Below are positions 36,319-44,794 of a stretch of DNA of 64,000 nt, one piece after another. Made by a program: the position numbers and the translations under genes. The stretch comes from Olsenella sp. oral taxon 807 (lineage in GTDB: Bacteria; Actinomycetota; Coriobacteriia; Coriobacteriales; Atopobiaceae). Every line of letters begins with the position of its first letter. Position 1 is the first letter of the stretch. The notes beneath the pieces are model-generated. The model saw only the letters and a program-made list of their open reading frames with translations. It had not been told where the DNA came from and searched no databases. The stretch is taken from positions 2,604,001 through 2,668,000 of the forward strand of contig NZ_CP012069.2 of NCBI RefSeq assembly GCF_001189515.2, read 5' to 3'.

Positions 36319-36599
36319 GGCTCTTCGAGGGTTCGTATGGGTTGACGCCTCGGCGAATCGCGGCGCAACAGTGTACACAAATGCCCCAAAACGGCGTCGG
36401 GAGGCTATTTTCGCCGATCTGTGTACACTCCTGCGTCCCCACGTCTGTCCACAACGGCGCAACAGTGTACACGAATGCCCCGAAACGGCCCCGAGAGGCC
36501 GTTTTAGCCGATCTGTGTACACTCCTGCGTCACCGCCCCGGCGGTGAGGGCCACGCCGCCGGGGCGGTGACGCAACCACCCACACGAGCTCACGAAGTC
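36319..36599 (+). mobile_element. Short element D with both termini and two 58-bp units
   Basis: The left terminus is GGCTCTTCGAGGGTTCGTAT and the right, in complement, is GACTTCGTGAGCTCGTGTGG. The left subterminal region is the short form (GACGCCTCGGCGAATCGC). Two 58-bp units lie at 36371-36428 and 36465-36522; their 36-base spacer repeats the first spacer of array A (CCCCACGTCTGTCCACAAC). At 281 bp this is the smallest complete copy. No target duplication is evident. Confidence 0.75.
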
Positions 36600-36864
36600 T
36601 CAGTTAGGTTTGCGCATTTACATTGTTCGGGACCGAGGGGCCGCCGACTCGAACCCAGTCGTCCCAGCCATGAGCGTACAGGCCAGAGGCTTAGGCCTCC
36701 CGGCCCCTCTCCCATGGTCTCTCCTGAGGCGGCAGAATTCCCTAGAGATTTTTGCCATCATGTGAGTAGCAATTTCGGGGATGGGGTATAGGAGGGACAA
36801 CGTAAGGCATGGCCGGGGCCACTTCGACGGGCCATCGGCTCAAAGGGACAAAGGAGATAGAGCA

Positions 36865-37302
36865 ATGAAGAAGGAACTCGTTCAGCAAGTCAATTCCTAC
36901 GTCGCCAACCTTGGCGTGGTGTACATCAAGACCCACAACCTCCACTGGAACGTCTTTGGCCTGCAGTTCAAGGCAGTCCACGAGTACCTCGAGGCGCTCT
37001 ACGACGCCTACACCGACAACATGGACGAGGCCGCCGAGCTGCTCGCCCAGAACGGCGAGACCCCCGCCGCGAGCTACAAGGAGTTCCTGGAGCTCGCGAC
37101 CATCGATGACGTTCCCGCCAAGGCTTGGGCCGTCAAGGATGCCATCCAAACCGCTCTCGACGACATGACCGCGCTCAAGAAGCAGGCCCTTGAGATTCGT
37201 GATGCCTGCGAGGACGAGGACTTTGCTGTTGCCAACACCATGGAAGACCAGGTCGCTGCCTACAACAAGGAGATCTGGTTCATGAGGTCTATGCTTAAGT
37301 AG
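36865..37302 (+). CDS. dps: Dps family ferritin-like DNA protection protein
   Basis: The 145-residue protein shows the Dps ferroxidase pattern: THNLHWNVFG (His) and, after about 14 residues, DAYTDNMDEAAE (Asp/Glu). The start at 36865 follows AAAGGAG; an upstream in-frame ATG lacks a site. Dps dodecamers oxidise ferrous iron with peroxide and shield DNA. It is followed 100 bases later by superoxide dismutase on the same strand, making a small oxidative-stress pair suited to an anaerobe exposed to oxygen. Confidence 0.9.
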   Translation: MKKELVQQVNSYVANLGVVYIKTHNLHWNVFGLQFKAVHEYLEALYDAYTDNMDEAAELLAQNGETPAASYKEFLELATIDDVPAKAWAVKDAIQTALDDMTALKKQALEIRDACEDEDFAVANTMEDQVAAYNKEIWFMRSMLK

Positions 37303-37404
37303 GCATAGCAGAGTCTTTAAGGTAACAGAGTACCCAAGCGAAGTTCCGCAAGCTCCTTATAGAAGGGGCCATGCGGGCAGAAACCCACAAGTGAGGAGCT
37401 CACC

Positions 37405-38019
37405 ATGTTCGAGCAGATCAAGCTTCCCTACGCCTATGACGCCCTTGAGCCCTACGTCGACGCGTTGACGATGGAGACCCACTACTCCAAGCACCACGCC
37501 ACCTACACCAACGCCCTCAACGCCGCTGCCGAGAAGGCCGGTGTCGCTGGACAGCCCATCGAGCACGTCCTTTCCTCCCTGGACAGCATCGACGAGTCCC
37601 TGCGTAGCGCCCTCCGCAATAACGGCGGCGGATTCTATAACCACAACCTGTACTTTTCCATCATGTCCCCCACTCCCGCCGCTGAGCCTACGGGTGTGCT
37701 AAGGGAGAGGATCGAGCAGACCTTCGGCAACGTCGACGAGCTCAAGGCGCAGCTCAAGAGCGCCGCTGTCGGACGCTTTGGCTCTGGCTGGGCGTGGCTT
37801 AACGCCGCCAATGACGGAACCCTGAGCGTCGCGTCAAGCCCCAACCAGGACAACCCCCTTAGCGAGGGCCTTGGCGTCACCCCGATCCTGGGCATTGACG
37901 TCTGGGAGCACGCCTACTACCTGAAGTACAGGAATCTACGCGGCGACTACGTTGACGCGTTCTTCTCAGTCCTTGACTGGGATGCCGTTGCCGCCAACTA
38001 CACAAAGGCCATCGCATAG
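37405..38019 (+). CDS. Superoxide dismutase [Fe/Mn]
   Basis: The 204-residue enzyme has all four metal ligands in context: HYSKHHATY (first His), YNHNLYF (second His), and DVWEHAYYLKYRNLR (Asp and His). It lacks a signal peptide, so it acts in the cytoplasm, converting superoxide to peroxide and oxygen. GTGAGGAG precedes the ATG. Fe versus Mn preference cannot be settled from sequence here. It follows dps. Confidence 0.93.
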   Translation: MFEQIKLPYAYDALEPYVDALTMETHYSKHHATYTNALNAAAEKAGVAGQPIEHVLSSLDSIDESLRSALRNNGGGFYNHNLYFSIMSPTPAAEPTGVLRERIEQTFGNVDELKAQLKSAAVGRFGSGWAWLNAANDGTLSVASSPNQDNPLSEGLGVTPILGIDVWEHAYYLKYRNLRGDYVDAFFSVLDWDAVAANYTKAIA

Positions 38020-38033
38020 GACCCTGCGCCTCT

Positions 38034-38055
38034 GACGCCTCAGACCTCAGGCGTC
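38034..38055 (+). terminator. Hairpin after the superoxide dismutase gene
   Basis: GACGCCT and AGGCGTC pair around an 8-base loop, starting 15 bases after the stop codon and followed by CTTGGTTCC. This is a plausible but weak intrinsic terminator. Confidence 0.5.
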
Positions 38056-38559
38056 CTTGGTTCCTCGGGCATAGGCTACATGGCCCCGCCGCCTCTCGCC
38101 CCTTGATTCATGGGGGGCGGGAGGCTTCTCTTCTTGGGGGATGAGGGAGAGGATGCTCTTCGGGCCTTGGCCCGTGCTTGGTGCACGGCATCTCATGAGC
38201 GCCCCCGGACGCATTGGGTACGCGACTGACACCTACACGCCTCGTCGCATCTGCGTCCGTTTGCTGCGCGTGCACACGCTCCCAACGCGTATGCACGCGG
38301 ACGAGAAAAGCCGAAGAGCCCGTAAGGCCCATCGGTGAGTGGCGACGTGCCCTGCTGGAACTACCGATGAGGACCCCCTACCACCTACGATGCCCTGGCT
38401 GGCGCCCTGGGGGCCTCTCGCAGCACGCTCTATCGCGATCCGCACGCACTCGAGCTGGCGGGACCACATCGCTCGGGCGAGGTCAGATAAATCTCACAGA
38501 CCTTTCCAAGACGGGTTTCTCGTCTGCGCGGCAATGTCGCAAGCTCTCCAAAGGCCATT
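38056..38559. other. Region with no supported gene
   Basis: No frame here shows family motifs. It is GC-rich and open on both strands in places; the 3' part may be the degenerate body of the DUF4143 ATPase whose last 80 codons survive downstream. Confidence 0.35.
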
Positions 38560-38813
38560 CGGTGAGCGTCGGGCGTATTGGAAAGCTGGAATGCGACTTC
38601 TTCGCAAGGCGGGACGACAGCTACGCCCACGTGCAGGTATCGATGACGATCGCCAGCCCTGAGGTGGAGCGACGCGAGCACACGCCATTCGGGAGGATTC
38701 GCGATGGATGGCCGCGCTTCTTGTCCACATTTGACCCACTTAGGAGCCAACGCGATGGGGTGCACCACCTGAACCTCATGGAGTTCCTTAAGGCAAACTC
38801 GGACCTCTTCTGA
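38560..38813 (+). pseudogene. C-terminal remnant of a DUF4143 ATPase
   Basis: The last 80 residues read GKLECDFFARRDDSYAHVQV, then SMTIASPEVERRE, PFGRIRDGWPRFLSTFDP and HHLNLMEFLKA before the stop. This is the well-conserved C-terminal PD-(D/E)XK-like end of a DUF4143 subfamily (E.DF...VQVSMTI ... ERDG..HLN). The Walker motifs and the start are missing, so the gene is dead. It belongs to a different subfamily from the three intact copies. Confidence 0.65.
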
Positions 38814-38975
38814 TGTCACCCCAGTCGCCACGCATGTATTCGTATGCAATTGAGGGGAAGCCCCGGTACCACCCCTCCTCACGTCACCTGGAGGATGAGT
38901 CGAGCGGCTCGAATAAACTGTATAGGAACAGGGGGCCCGCAGGAAATCTTTGAGCCAGGTGCCGGCGTACGCTGC

Positions 38976-39545
38976 CTACGGGTTCCAGACAAAGCCGCTG
39001 ACTATCACAAGTACCTGCTCGCTCCCGTCTCCTTCAGAGCGATTGCGGAACCTCTCCTGCCATGAACTGAGGACGTCATCGAGCTCCGCCCGTAGGACGT
39101 CGAGCTCTGACGGGGTGAGCCTAAGGATCGAGTCGAATCCGATCTCGCTATCATGCCACTCTTTGGGAATCGTCCCATAGTTACCAAGGTAACGTCCATA
39201 TGCATCAGCATACGATTGCGCCGACGCCCTTCTGATGGCAACCTCGGTCTCTAGGCCAGACGTTTCGCCCTCGTCCAAATCAGGCTCTATCACGGCCGGC
39301 GACGTCTCCCACCAGCTCTGCCTGTGGTCGCCCTTGCCACGGTCCGCGCGCCTTACCAGCCCCACTTCCTCAAGCTTTTGGAGATGGTAGCTGGCGCTGC
39401 CCGGGGCGATACCAGTCTGCGCTGATATCTGCCCTACAGTCCTCTTGCCCCCGTTCCTCAAGAGCCCAAGGATCCTCATGCGGACGGGGTTGGACAAGGC
39501 CTTGAGCGTCGCAATGTCCGAAACCTTCAGAATTTTCCGCCCCAT
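38976..39545 (-). CDS. ArsR-type winged-helix transcriptional regulator
   Basis: The 189-residue protein opens with LKALSNPVRMRILGLLRNGG and a recognition region VGQISAQTGIAPGSASYHLQ KLEEVGLV, the ArsR/HTH_20 pattern, followed by an acidic effector region of about 100 residues. It is divergent from the MFS exporter gene and probably represses it. A 78-base part of its DNA-binding region is duplicated after the exporter gene at about 40944-41024. Confidence 0.85.
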   Translation of the reverse strand: MGRKILKVSDIATLKALSNPVRMRILGLLRNGGKRTVGQISAQTGIAPGSASYHLQKLEEVGLVRRADRGKGDHRQSWWETSPAVIEPDLDEGETSGLETEVAIRRASAQSYADAYGRYLGNYGTIPKEWHDSEIGFDSILRLTPSELDVLRAELDDVLSSWQERFRNRSEGDGSEQVLVIVSGFVWNP

Positions 39546-39599
39546 TCACGCCTCCAAGTCACTCAGTTGCTAAGACGATTATGCCAATGAGGAAGACTC

Positions 39600-39628
39600 T
39601 TGACTCAGAGTCTGGCAAATAACAAAAT
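39600..39628 (+). promoter_or_regulatory. Promoter of the MFS exporter gene
   Basis: TTGACT (39600-39605) and CAAAAT (39623-39628) are separated by 17 bases, 52 bases before the preferred start codon. The region between the divergent ArsR-type gene and the exporter would also carry the operator. Confidence 0.45.
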
Positions 39629-39680
39629 AGTTTGTACAATACTTCTTGTTGATTTTCGAGTTGGAAGGGGTCGACAGCGT

Positions 39681-40910
39681 TTGAGAAGCCATTCTCCCCA
39701 GGACAAACGTCGAAATTCGCCCCTATCGCCAAGCGAGCTCCTGTATCTGTGTGGCCATGGCATCGGGGTGGCAGGAGACCAACTTTTCTATATTGCGCTT
39801 GCGTGGTATTGCATTGAGGTTTCTGGCCTGGAGTCAACCGCCGGGCTCGTCGCGTTCCTCGGGGCCCTTCCAAGAACCCTGCTGCTACTTCCGGGAGGTG
39901 TGGTAGCCGACAAAAGAGGCAGCAAGCATGTCGCCGTGCGTGCAGCATCCGTGCGAACCGCCTTGCTCTCCCTTGCTGTTGCGGGAACGTTCCTTCAGGG
40001 CATGTCTCTTGGGCTTCTCGTTGCTGCGGCCACCATGTTCGGCGTGACCGAAGCGTTCTATCTTCCAAGCTCTCAGAGCATGGTCGCGACCGTCGGCAAG
40101 CCGGGTAGCGAGGAGAGGCTTCAGCCCCTGTTCTCCGGCGTCGAGAAGGTGGCCCTGTCCGTCGGTTCCGCGTTTGGGGGAGTGTGCATAGGCGTGCTCC
40201 AACCCTCTGGCGCATTCCTTATCATGGCGGCAGCATCTGCGGTCTCTGCGGCCATGCTTGCCCTCGTCAAGGAAGGGCGACCTGCTCCGGCGGGCACTGA
40301 CGTGACCGTGGTGTCCATCTTCGCTGGTGTGACCACTGGATTGAGAAAGGTGCTGACCCGCCCGTCGCTAAGGTCGACCTTGATCCTGGTGACTGTCGCC
40401 GAATTCGCGGCGTCGGGCCTGACGGGAGTGGGCTACGCGATGCTCTCATCGGAGCAGGGCTGGGGAAGCGAGCGGATGGGGGCCATCCTTTCGTACTTTG
40501 GGATAGGCGCGGCCATGGCCTCCTTTCTCGTGGCGCTCTTTGGCACGAGACGGGGGGCGGAGCTGGTGGGGCCTTCGATGTCCATCGTCGGCCTGGCATT
40601 TGCCGCATCGGGCGCATGCAAATCTCCTCTTCTCTGCGCCCTCCTTGCAGGTGTCGCTGGGCTTGGGAGCGGCGTATCCTCGACGATGCTCCTGACGCGC
40701 TTCGTCACCCAGGCTGAGGAAGGCCAGCTGGGCGTCTCCATGTCCCTGCTCAGCACCGCAGTCTTTGCAGCCGCGCCCCTTTCCTACCTGTACTGCTCGC
40801 TCGTAGCTGGCCTCGTTTCAGTTGTGGGCGTGTTCTGCTCCCTGGGTGCACTTTTGGTTTTGACGAGCTTGCGTTGCCGATGCATGGGCGTGCAAGAGAC
40901 AGACGGCTGA
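39681..40910 (+). CDS. Major facilitator superfamily exporter
   Basis: From a TTG at 39681, preceded by GGAAGGGG, the protein has about 409 residues; the frame is open to 39600 but that part overlaps the promoter. There are about twelve hydrophobic segments and the MFS loop motif GGVVADKRGSKHVAVRA after helix 2. The overall pattern matches multidrug or siderophore exporters of the enterobactin-exporter type. It is divergent from an ArsR-type regulator, so it probably exports the compound that regulator senses. The start codon is uncertain. Confidence 0.82.
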   Translation: MRSHSPQDKRRNSPLSPSELLYLCGHGIGVAGDQLFYIALAWYCIEVSGLESTAGLVAFLGALPRTLLLLPGGVVADKRGSKHVAVRAASVRTALLSLAVAGTFLQGMSLGLLVAAATMFGVTEAFYLPSSQSMVATVGKPGSEERLQPLFSGVEKVALSVGSAFGGVCIGVLQPSGAFLIMAAASAVSAAMLALVKEGRPAPAGTDVTVVSIFAGVTTGLRKVLTRPSLRSTLILVTVAEFAASGLTGVGYAMLSSEQGWGSERMGAILSYFGIGAAMASFLVALFGTRRGAELVGPSMSIVGLAFAASGACKSPLLCALLAGVAGLGSGVSSTMLLTRFVTQAEEGQLGVSMSLLSTAVFAAAPLSYLYCSLVAGLVSVVGVFCSLGALLVLTSLRCRCMGVQETDG

Positions 40911-40943
40911 CGCTCACGGCGCAGCTGGAGAAGCACCTCCGCC

Positions 40944-41024
40944 CCCGGGGCGATACCAGTCTGCGCTGATATTTGCCCTACAGTCCTTTTGCCTCCACTT
41001 CTCAAGAGCCCACGAACCCTCATG
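40944..41024 (-). pseudogene. Duplicated fragment of the ArsR-type regulator gene
   Basis: On the minus strand this segment encodes MRVRGLLRSGGKRTVGQISA and QTGIAPG, matching residues about 22-50 of the regulator at 38976-39545 and about 90 percent identical in bases to 39401-39482. It stands in the same orientation, so the exporter gene is flanked by direct repeats about 1.54 kb apart. Confidence 0.75.
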
Positions 41025-41226
41025 CGTGGCGGGGTTAGTGTTAGCGTCGGCCTGAATCGACTTCCGCGTGTTCCCGCCATATCCGCCCCGTGCGAGCTGT
41101 GTCGCCCCTGCAACCCAAGAGGGATACGGCCGCCACTGGCTGTGACGTCTCCCAAGCACCGCGTGTGCGACAGGGGACCACCGTGACCTGCCCGGCCTTC
41201 GCTGTCGTACCCGCGTCGACCATGGG

Positions 41227-42699
41227 CTAGCCCCTCCCGCTCTCACCCTCGTCGATAAGCCACTCGCCCGACCTCCTCGAACCGATGCGCCTGAGGCGAC
41301 CGTCATCCTGCAGCTGCCTCAGGGCAAGCGCGACGGTGCTGCGGGCAACGCCCAGCTGCCTTGCCATGGATAACTGCGTGATGCCCGAATCGGCGCGAAT
41401 CAGCCTCTCCAGCCTCTTGTCGAGGTCCTCATGCACCTTGCCTGACGTATTGTCCGATCTATTGTCCGAATTATTGTCCGACGCGCTACCGTTGTCCGAT
41501 ATATTGTCCGACTCACTGCCCCAGCTCAGCCTGTCACACGGCCCATCGTCCGAAGTCGCGCCAAGCGCGGCCGGATCCCTACCCGTCCGCACGACACGGC
41601 TGGCAGGAGCGCTAAACGTGACGAGCAGGCTGCCCCCAGCAAGACCGTACTCGGGCGGCTCGATGCCGTCGAGCTTACACTCGGTGAATATCTTCTGAAT
41701 TCCGCGTCCCCAGCCTTCTACGAGGCCAGCGAGAAAGAACGCGTTCGCGACCTTCGGATTATGCGGCTCTGACGCATGGAGGCCAAGGAGGCTCTCGATG
41801 GTCCAACCCTGTGGGAGGACGCATGCATTACCAACGATGAGGCGATCATCGTATACGCGAATCTGGACCGGAGCGCCCGAGGCGTAATGCTTATGTGCCA
41901 CGGCGTTCACCACGGCCTCACGCACAGCTGGACGAGGAAACGCGAACCGCTCCACGCGATAAATCCCGTCATAGGAGATCTTGGCCCGCAAGTACTTAGC
42001 ATAGAGCAGGTCGATCGTCTTGTCCACCTGCTCTATGACAGGACCGCCCACGACGTCTTGGTAGAGGATCTCTGGCCCCTCAAAGAAGCCGACCTTCACG
42101 GAACTTCCCGGGACGAAGGCCTCCGGGTCCCGCGTGAAGAGCAGGGCGGCCGCATTGGTCAGGTAACCGTCCCTCATGAGCTTCAGGTGCGCGATGAGCT
42201 CGCCCGGCCCCTCGAAGGTGGCCTCGTCAGGTATGCGCCCCCTCCTGCGCGCACCGTCCACGAAGCGGTCCATCGCACCCTTGTCAAGGTCATCGAGCGA
42301 AAGGTCGGGCGCCGGAGCACTGTCCCAGCTTTGCCCCTGCCTTCTTAGCAGAAAGGTGTCAAGCGCGGCCCCCTTGAGCAGTTGGTTGGTCGCGCCCACA
42401 CGCATGTAGTACAAACCCTTGCAGCTTATGGGAAACGCTTGGGGATCGACGTCGATCTCGATGAACGTGCCGTGCGAACTGCCCGCCATGCGGACGGCCG
42501 GTGCTATGCCCAAGACGCTGACGATTTTGTTGGGGATGTCCTCGAGCAGCCGGTGCGGGTTGTCGAGCCCGAGCACGTTGCCATCATCGTCGACACCGAT
42601 GTAGATGACGCCGCCCTGCGCATTTGCGAACCCGCAGATCCACTTGAGCCAGTCATCGCGCCAGGAGCTCTTGTACTCAATGTTGTGGTTCTCGGACAT
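41227..42699 (-). CDS. AlbA_2 domain / ATP-binding regulator-like protein with SDN-repeat linker
   Basis: The start at 42699 (MSENHNIEYKSSW) follows GGAGGAGG and gives 490 residues. The AlbA_2 domain (about 6-50) has EYKSSWRDDWLKWICGFANA and GGVIYIGVDDDGNVLG. The GHKL-like ATPase part has REAVVNAVAHKHY (near 260). The linker (about 395-425) reads SDNISDNGSASDNNSDNRSD, encoded by 12-base DNA repeats. The C-terminus is a winged helix with ITQLSMARQLGVARSTVALA. It faces the AlbA_2 gene at 43100 across a 400-base divergent region. Confidence 0.82.
   Translation of the reverse strand: MSENHNIEYKSSWRDDWLKWICGFANAQGGVIYIGVDDDGNVLGLDNPHRLLEDIPNKIVSVLGIAPAVRMAGSSHGTFIEIDVDPQAFPISCKGLYYMRVGATNQLLKGAALDTFLLRRQGQSWDSAPAPDLSLDDLDKGAMDRFVDGARRRGRIPDEATFEGPGELIAHLKLMRDGYLTNAAALLFTRDPEAFVPGSSVKVGFFEGPEILYQDVVGGPVIEQVDKTIDLLYAKYLRAKISYDGIYRVERFAFPRPAVREAVVNAVAHKHYASGAPVQIRVYDDRLIVGNACVLPQGWTIESLLGLHASEPHNPKVANAFFLAGLVEGWGRGIQKIFTECKLDGIEPPEYGLAGGSLLVTFSAPASRVVRTGRDPAALGATSDDGPCDRLSWGSESDNISDNGSASDNNSDNRSDNTSGKVHEDLDKRLERLIRADSGITQLSMARQLGVARSTVALALRQLQDDGRLRRIGSRRSGEWLIDEGESGRG
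41448..41513. repeat. 12-bp tandem repeats inside an AlbA_2 gene
   Basis: TATTGTCCGA plus two variable bases occurs three times in direct tandem (41448-41483) and twice more after an 8-base break. The unit length keeps the frame, so changes would lengthen or shorten the SDN linker of the encoded protein. Confidence 0.85.
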
Positions 42700-42742
42700 G
42701 GTCCTCCTCCTGACCTTGGCAGGCGCATCCCGGGACGGGGCA

Positions 42743-42819
42743 GGCGTGCCTCGCACCGTCTTCGAAATCGCTCCCGATCGTCTGTTGTGCCAGACGTATT
42801 GAGCGCAGCGAGGCACGCC
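42743..42819. promoter_or_regulatory. Long-loop inverted repeat in the leader of an AlbA_2 gene
   Basis: GGCGTGCCTCGC (42743-42754) is exactly complementary to 42808-42819, with 53 bases between. It lies 44 bases upstream of the start at 42699. It could be an operator pair or a leader RNA hairpin; no other copy was noticed in the window. Confidence 0.45.
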
Positions 42820-43099
42820 GAGGGGCTTTTGACGCCCCCGCACGTTGGCAGCGTCACGGATGATCACGATCTTCAAGAAACTGACGAGATGATACCCGAT
42901 GAGACTGCGGGTGTTCCCTCATCCACACGCGGTCATAGGCGGAAGGACACCCTCAAAGGCGAGTGGTAGCTCGGACAGCGGTGACGATGACTCGAGCTGC
43001 CACACAAGAAGAGGCGCCCAGCTGCATCTTAGGGCACAGGGTGTAGACTTGGATGGACGCTGACAAGACATGGGACGCACGGCTACGGCAGGAGATGCC

Positions 43100-44638
43100 A
43101 TGTTTGGGCAAGAGGAGCTTTGGCGATACCGCGAGGGCAACAGACTCGAGTTCAAGGAGGCGCAAGGCGGCCTCCCCAGGAGCTTCTGGGAGACCTACTC
43201 CTCCTTCGCCAATACCCAAGGAGGTCTCATTGTCCTTGGTGCCGCCGAGAAGAGCGATGGCACCATGAGGGCCATCGGCATCGCGAACCTTGAGGCGCTC
43301 AGGCGCGATCTCTGGGGTAGCCTCAACAACGAGCAGAAAGTGAGCACGAACCTCTTGCTTGACTCCGACATCACGCAAGAGTCCATCGATGGGAAGTCTC
43401 TGCTGCTCGTTTACGTGCCACGTGCCGATCGCACGCTACGACCCGTCTACATCAATGACAACCCCAAGCGCGGCAGCTTTAGGCGCAACGGGGACGGCGA
43501 CTACCACTGCACGGCCGAGGAGTTGCGAGCGATGGCACGTGACAGCGCTGAGGGAGCAACGGACAAGCTGGTACTGACCGCCATTGACCTCGGCGCGCTG
43601 AGCGCGGAGACGATCGGCGCGTATCGCAACGTGTTCGCTGGCTACCGCCCTGACCATCCCTGGACGCGCCTGGGAAACGAGGAGTTCCTGCTGCGCCTGG
43701 GGGCCGTGGGGAGGTCTGCTGAGGACGGGATGGTGCATCCCACGAGAGCGGGCCTGCTCATGTTTGGTGAGGCGTGGCGCATCACGGATGAGTACCCCAA
43801 CTACTTCCTCGACTGCCGAAGGCAGGAGTCAAGGCGGCGCTGGGACGACCGCATAAGCTCTGATGACGGGGAGTGGAGCGGAAACGTCTACGACTTCTAC
43901 CGTAGGGCCTCGCCCATGCTTGCGCGGGAGCTCCCGGTGCCCTTCGAGCTGGACGCTGCGATGCATCGCGTGAGCGACACGCCGCAACACAAGGCCCTGC
44001 GCGAAGGCCTGGTCAATGCCCTTGTCCATGCCGACTACTATGGTCGCACGGGCGTGGTAGTCATACGGCGCCCTGGGAACGTCACGTTCTCAAACCCTGG
44101 GGGTCTGAGACTTGCCGCAGACGTCATCGAAGGCGGCGGCGTCTCGGACCCACGCAATCCCACGCTGTTCAAGATGTTCAACCTCATCGGGCTCGGAGAG
44201 AAGGCGGGCAGCGGCTTTGACGTTCTCAGGTACGCCGCGCGCTACGCAAGCGTCGCCGGCCCCCTCCTCGAGGAGCTTGGCGAGCCCGACCGCGTGAGGC
44301 TCACCGTTCACGTGAGCCTCACGGGCGGCATCGGAAACGACGGGGATGCCGTCGGAGGCGTCGGAAGTCATGTCGGTAATGTCGGAGATGATGTCGGAGG
44401 TAGTGTCGGAGACGTTGGAGGTCCTGAGCGACGCCCTTCTGACACCGAGGCCGTCGTGCTCGCCGAGATCCGAGCAAACCCCAAGGCCTCGGCCAAGGAC
44501 ATAGCCGCCAAGATCCAGCGAAGCGACAGGCAGGTGGAGCGCGCTCAGCGGTCCCTGCGCGAGGCCAAGGTCATCGAGCGCGTCGGCGGCACGCGAGGTC
44601 ACTGGAAGATAAACCCTAGCTCCGGGGGCAATCTCTAA
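43100..44638 (+). CDS. AlbA_2 domain / ATP-binding regulator-like protein with VG-repeat linker
   Basis: From the ATG at 43100 (MFGQEELWRY, AGGAG upstream) the protein has 512 residues. The AlbA_2 domain shows RLEFKEAQGGLPRSFWETYS and GGLIVLGAAEKSDG. The GHKL-like part has LREGLVNALVHADYYG (near 305) and GEKAGSGFDVL. The linker GGVGSHVGNVGDDVGGSVGD (about 420-445) is encoded by GTCGGA-rich DNA repeats and joins a C-terminal winged helix (ASAKDIAAKIQRSDRQVERA). VG/SDN-type linkers of this sort recur in the family. Function in this locus is unknown. Confidence 0.82.
   Translation: MFGQEELWRYREGNRLEFKEAQGGLPRSFWETYSSFANTQGGLIVLGAAEKSDGTMRAIGIANLEALRRDLWGSLNNEQKVSTNLLLDSDITQESIDGKSLLLVYVPRADRTLRPVYINDNPKRGSFRRNGDGDYHCTAEELRAMARDSAEGATDKLVLTAIDLGALSAETIGAYRNVFAGYRPDHPWTRLGNEEFLLRLGAVGRSAEDGMVHPTRAGLLMFGEAWRITDEYPNYFLDCRRQESRRRWDDRISSDDGEWSGNVYDFYRRASPMLARELPVPFELDAAMHRVSDTPQHKALREGLVNALVHADYYGRTGVVVIRRPGNVTFSNPGGLRLAADVIEGGGVSDPRNPTLFKMFNLIGLGEKAGSGFDVLRYAARYASVAGPLLEELGEPDRVRLTVHVSLTGGIGNDGDAVGGVGSHVGNVGDDVGGSVGDVGGPERRPSDTEAVVLAEIRANPKASAKDIAAKIQRSDRQVERAQRSLREAKVIERVGGTRGHWKINPSSGGNL
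44345..44422. repeat. GTCGGA-rich repeats inside an AlbA_2 gene
   Basis: GTCGGA or GTCGGT recurs six times at spacings that are multiples of three within 78 bases, encoding the valine-glycine linker. This is the plus-strand counterpart of the linker repeats seen in the genes at 18288 and 41227. Confidence 0.75.
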
Positions 44639-44794
44639 ACGCGTCCACTTGTCGTTGAGGCCCTGGACAGTACGGTCGTGAAGGATGGGACGCCCGTCCG
44701 TATCGTCCGCCGATTGGAGGCCGCCGGAGGTTCGCGCTGCCAGTCAGACCTGAGTGCGCATCCCTGTATGTTCATCCGACGCAATCAGCGCTCC

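Noticed and set aside
36637-36707. tRNA-like sequence: GGGGCCG and CGGCCCC ends with a TTCGAGTC-like loop on the minus strand
   Set aside because: The 7-base acceptor-like stem closes, but D-arm and anticodon arm cannot be drawn and the T-stem does not pair; at most a tRNA relic.
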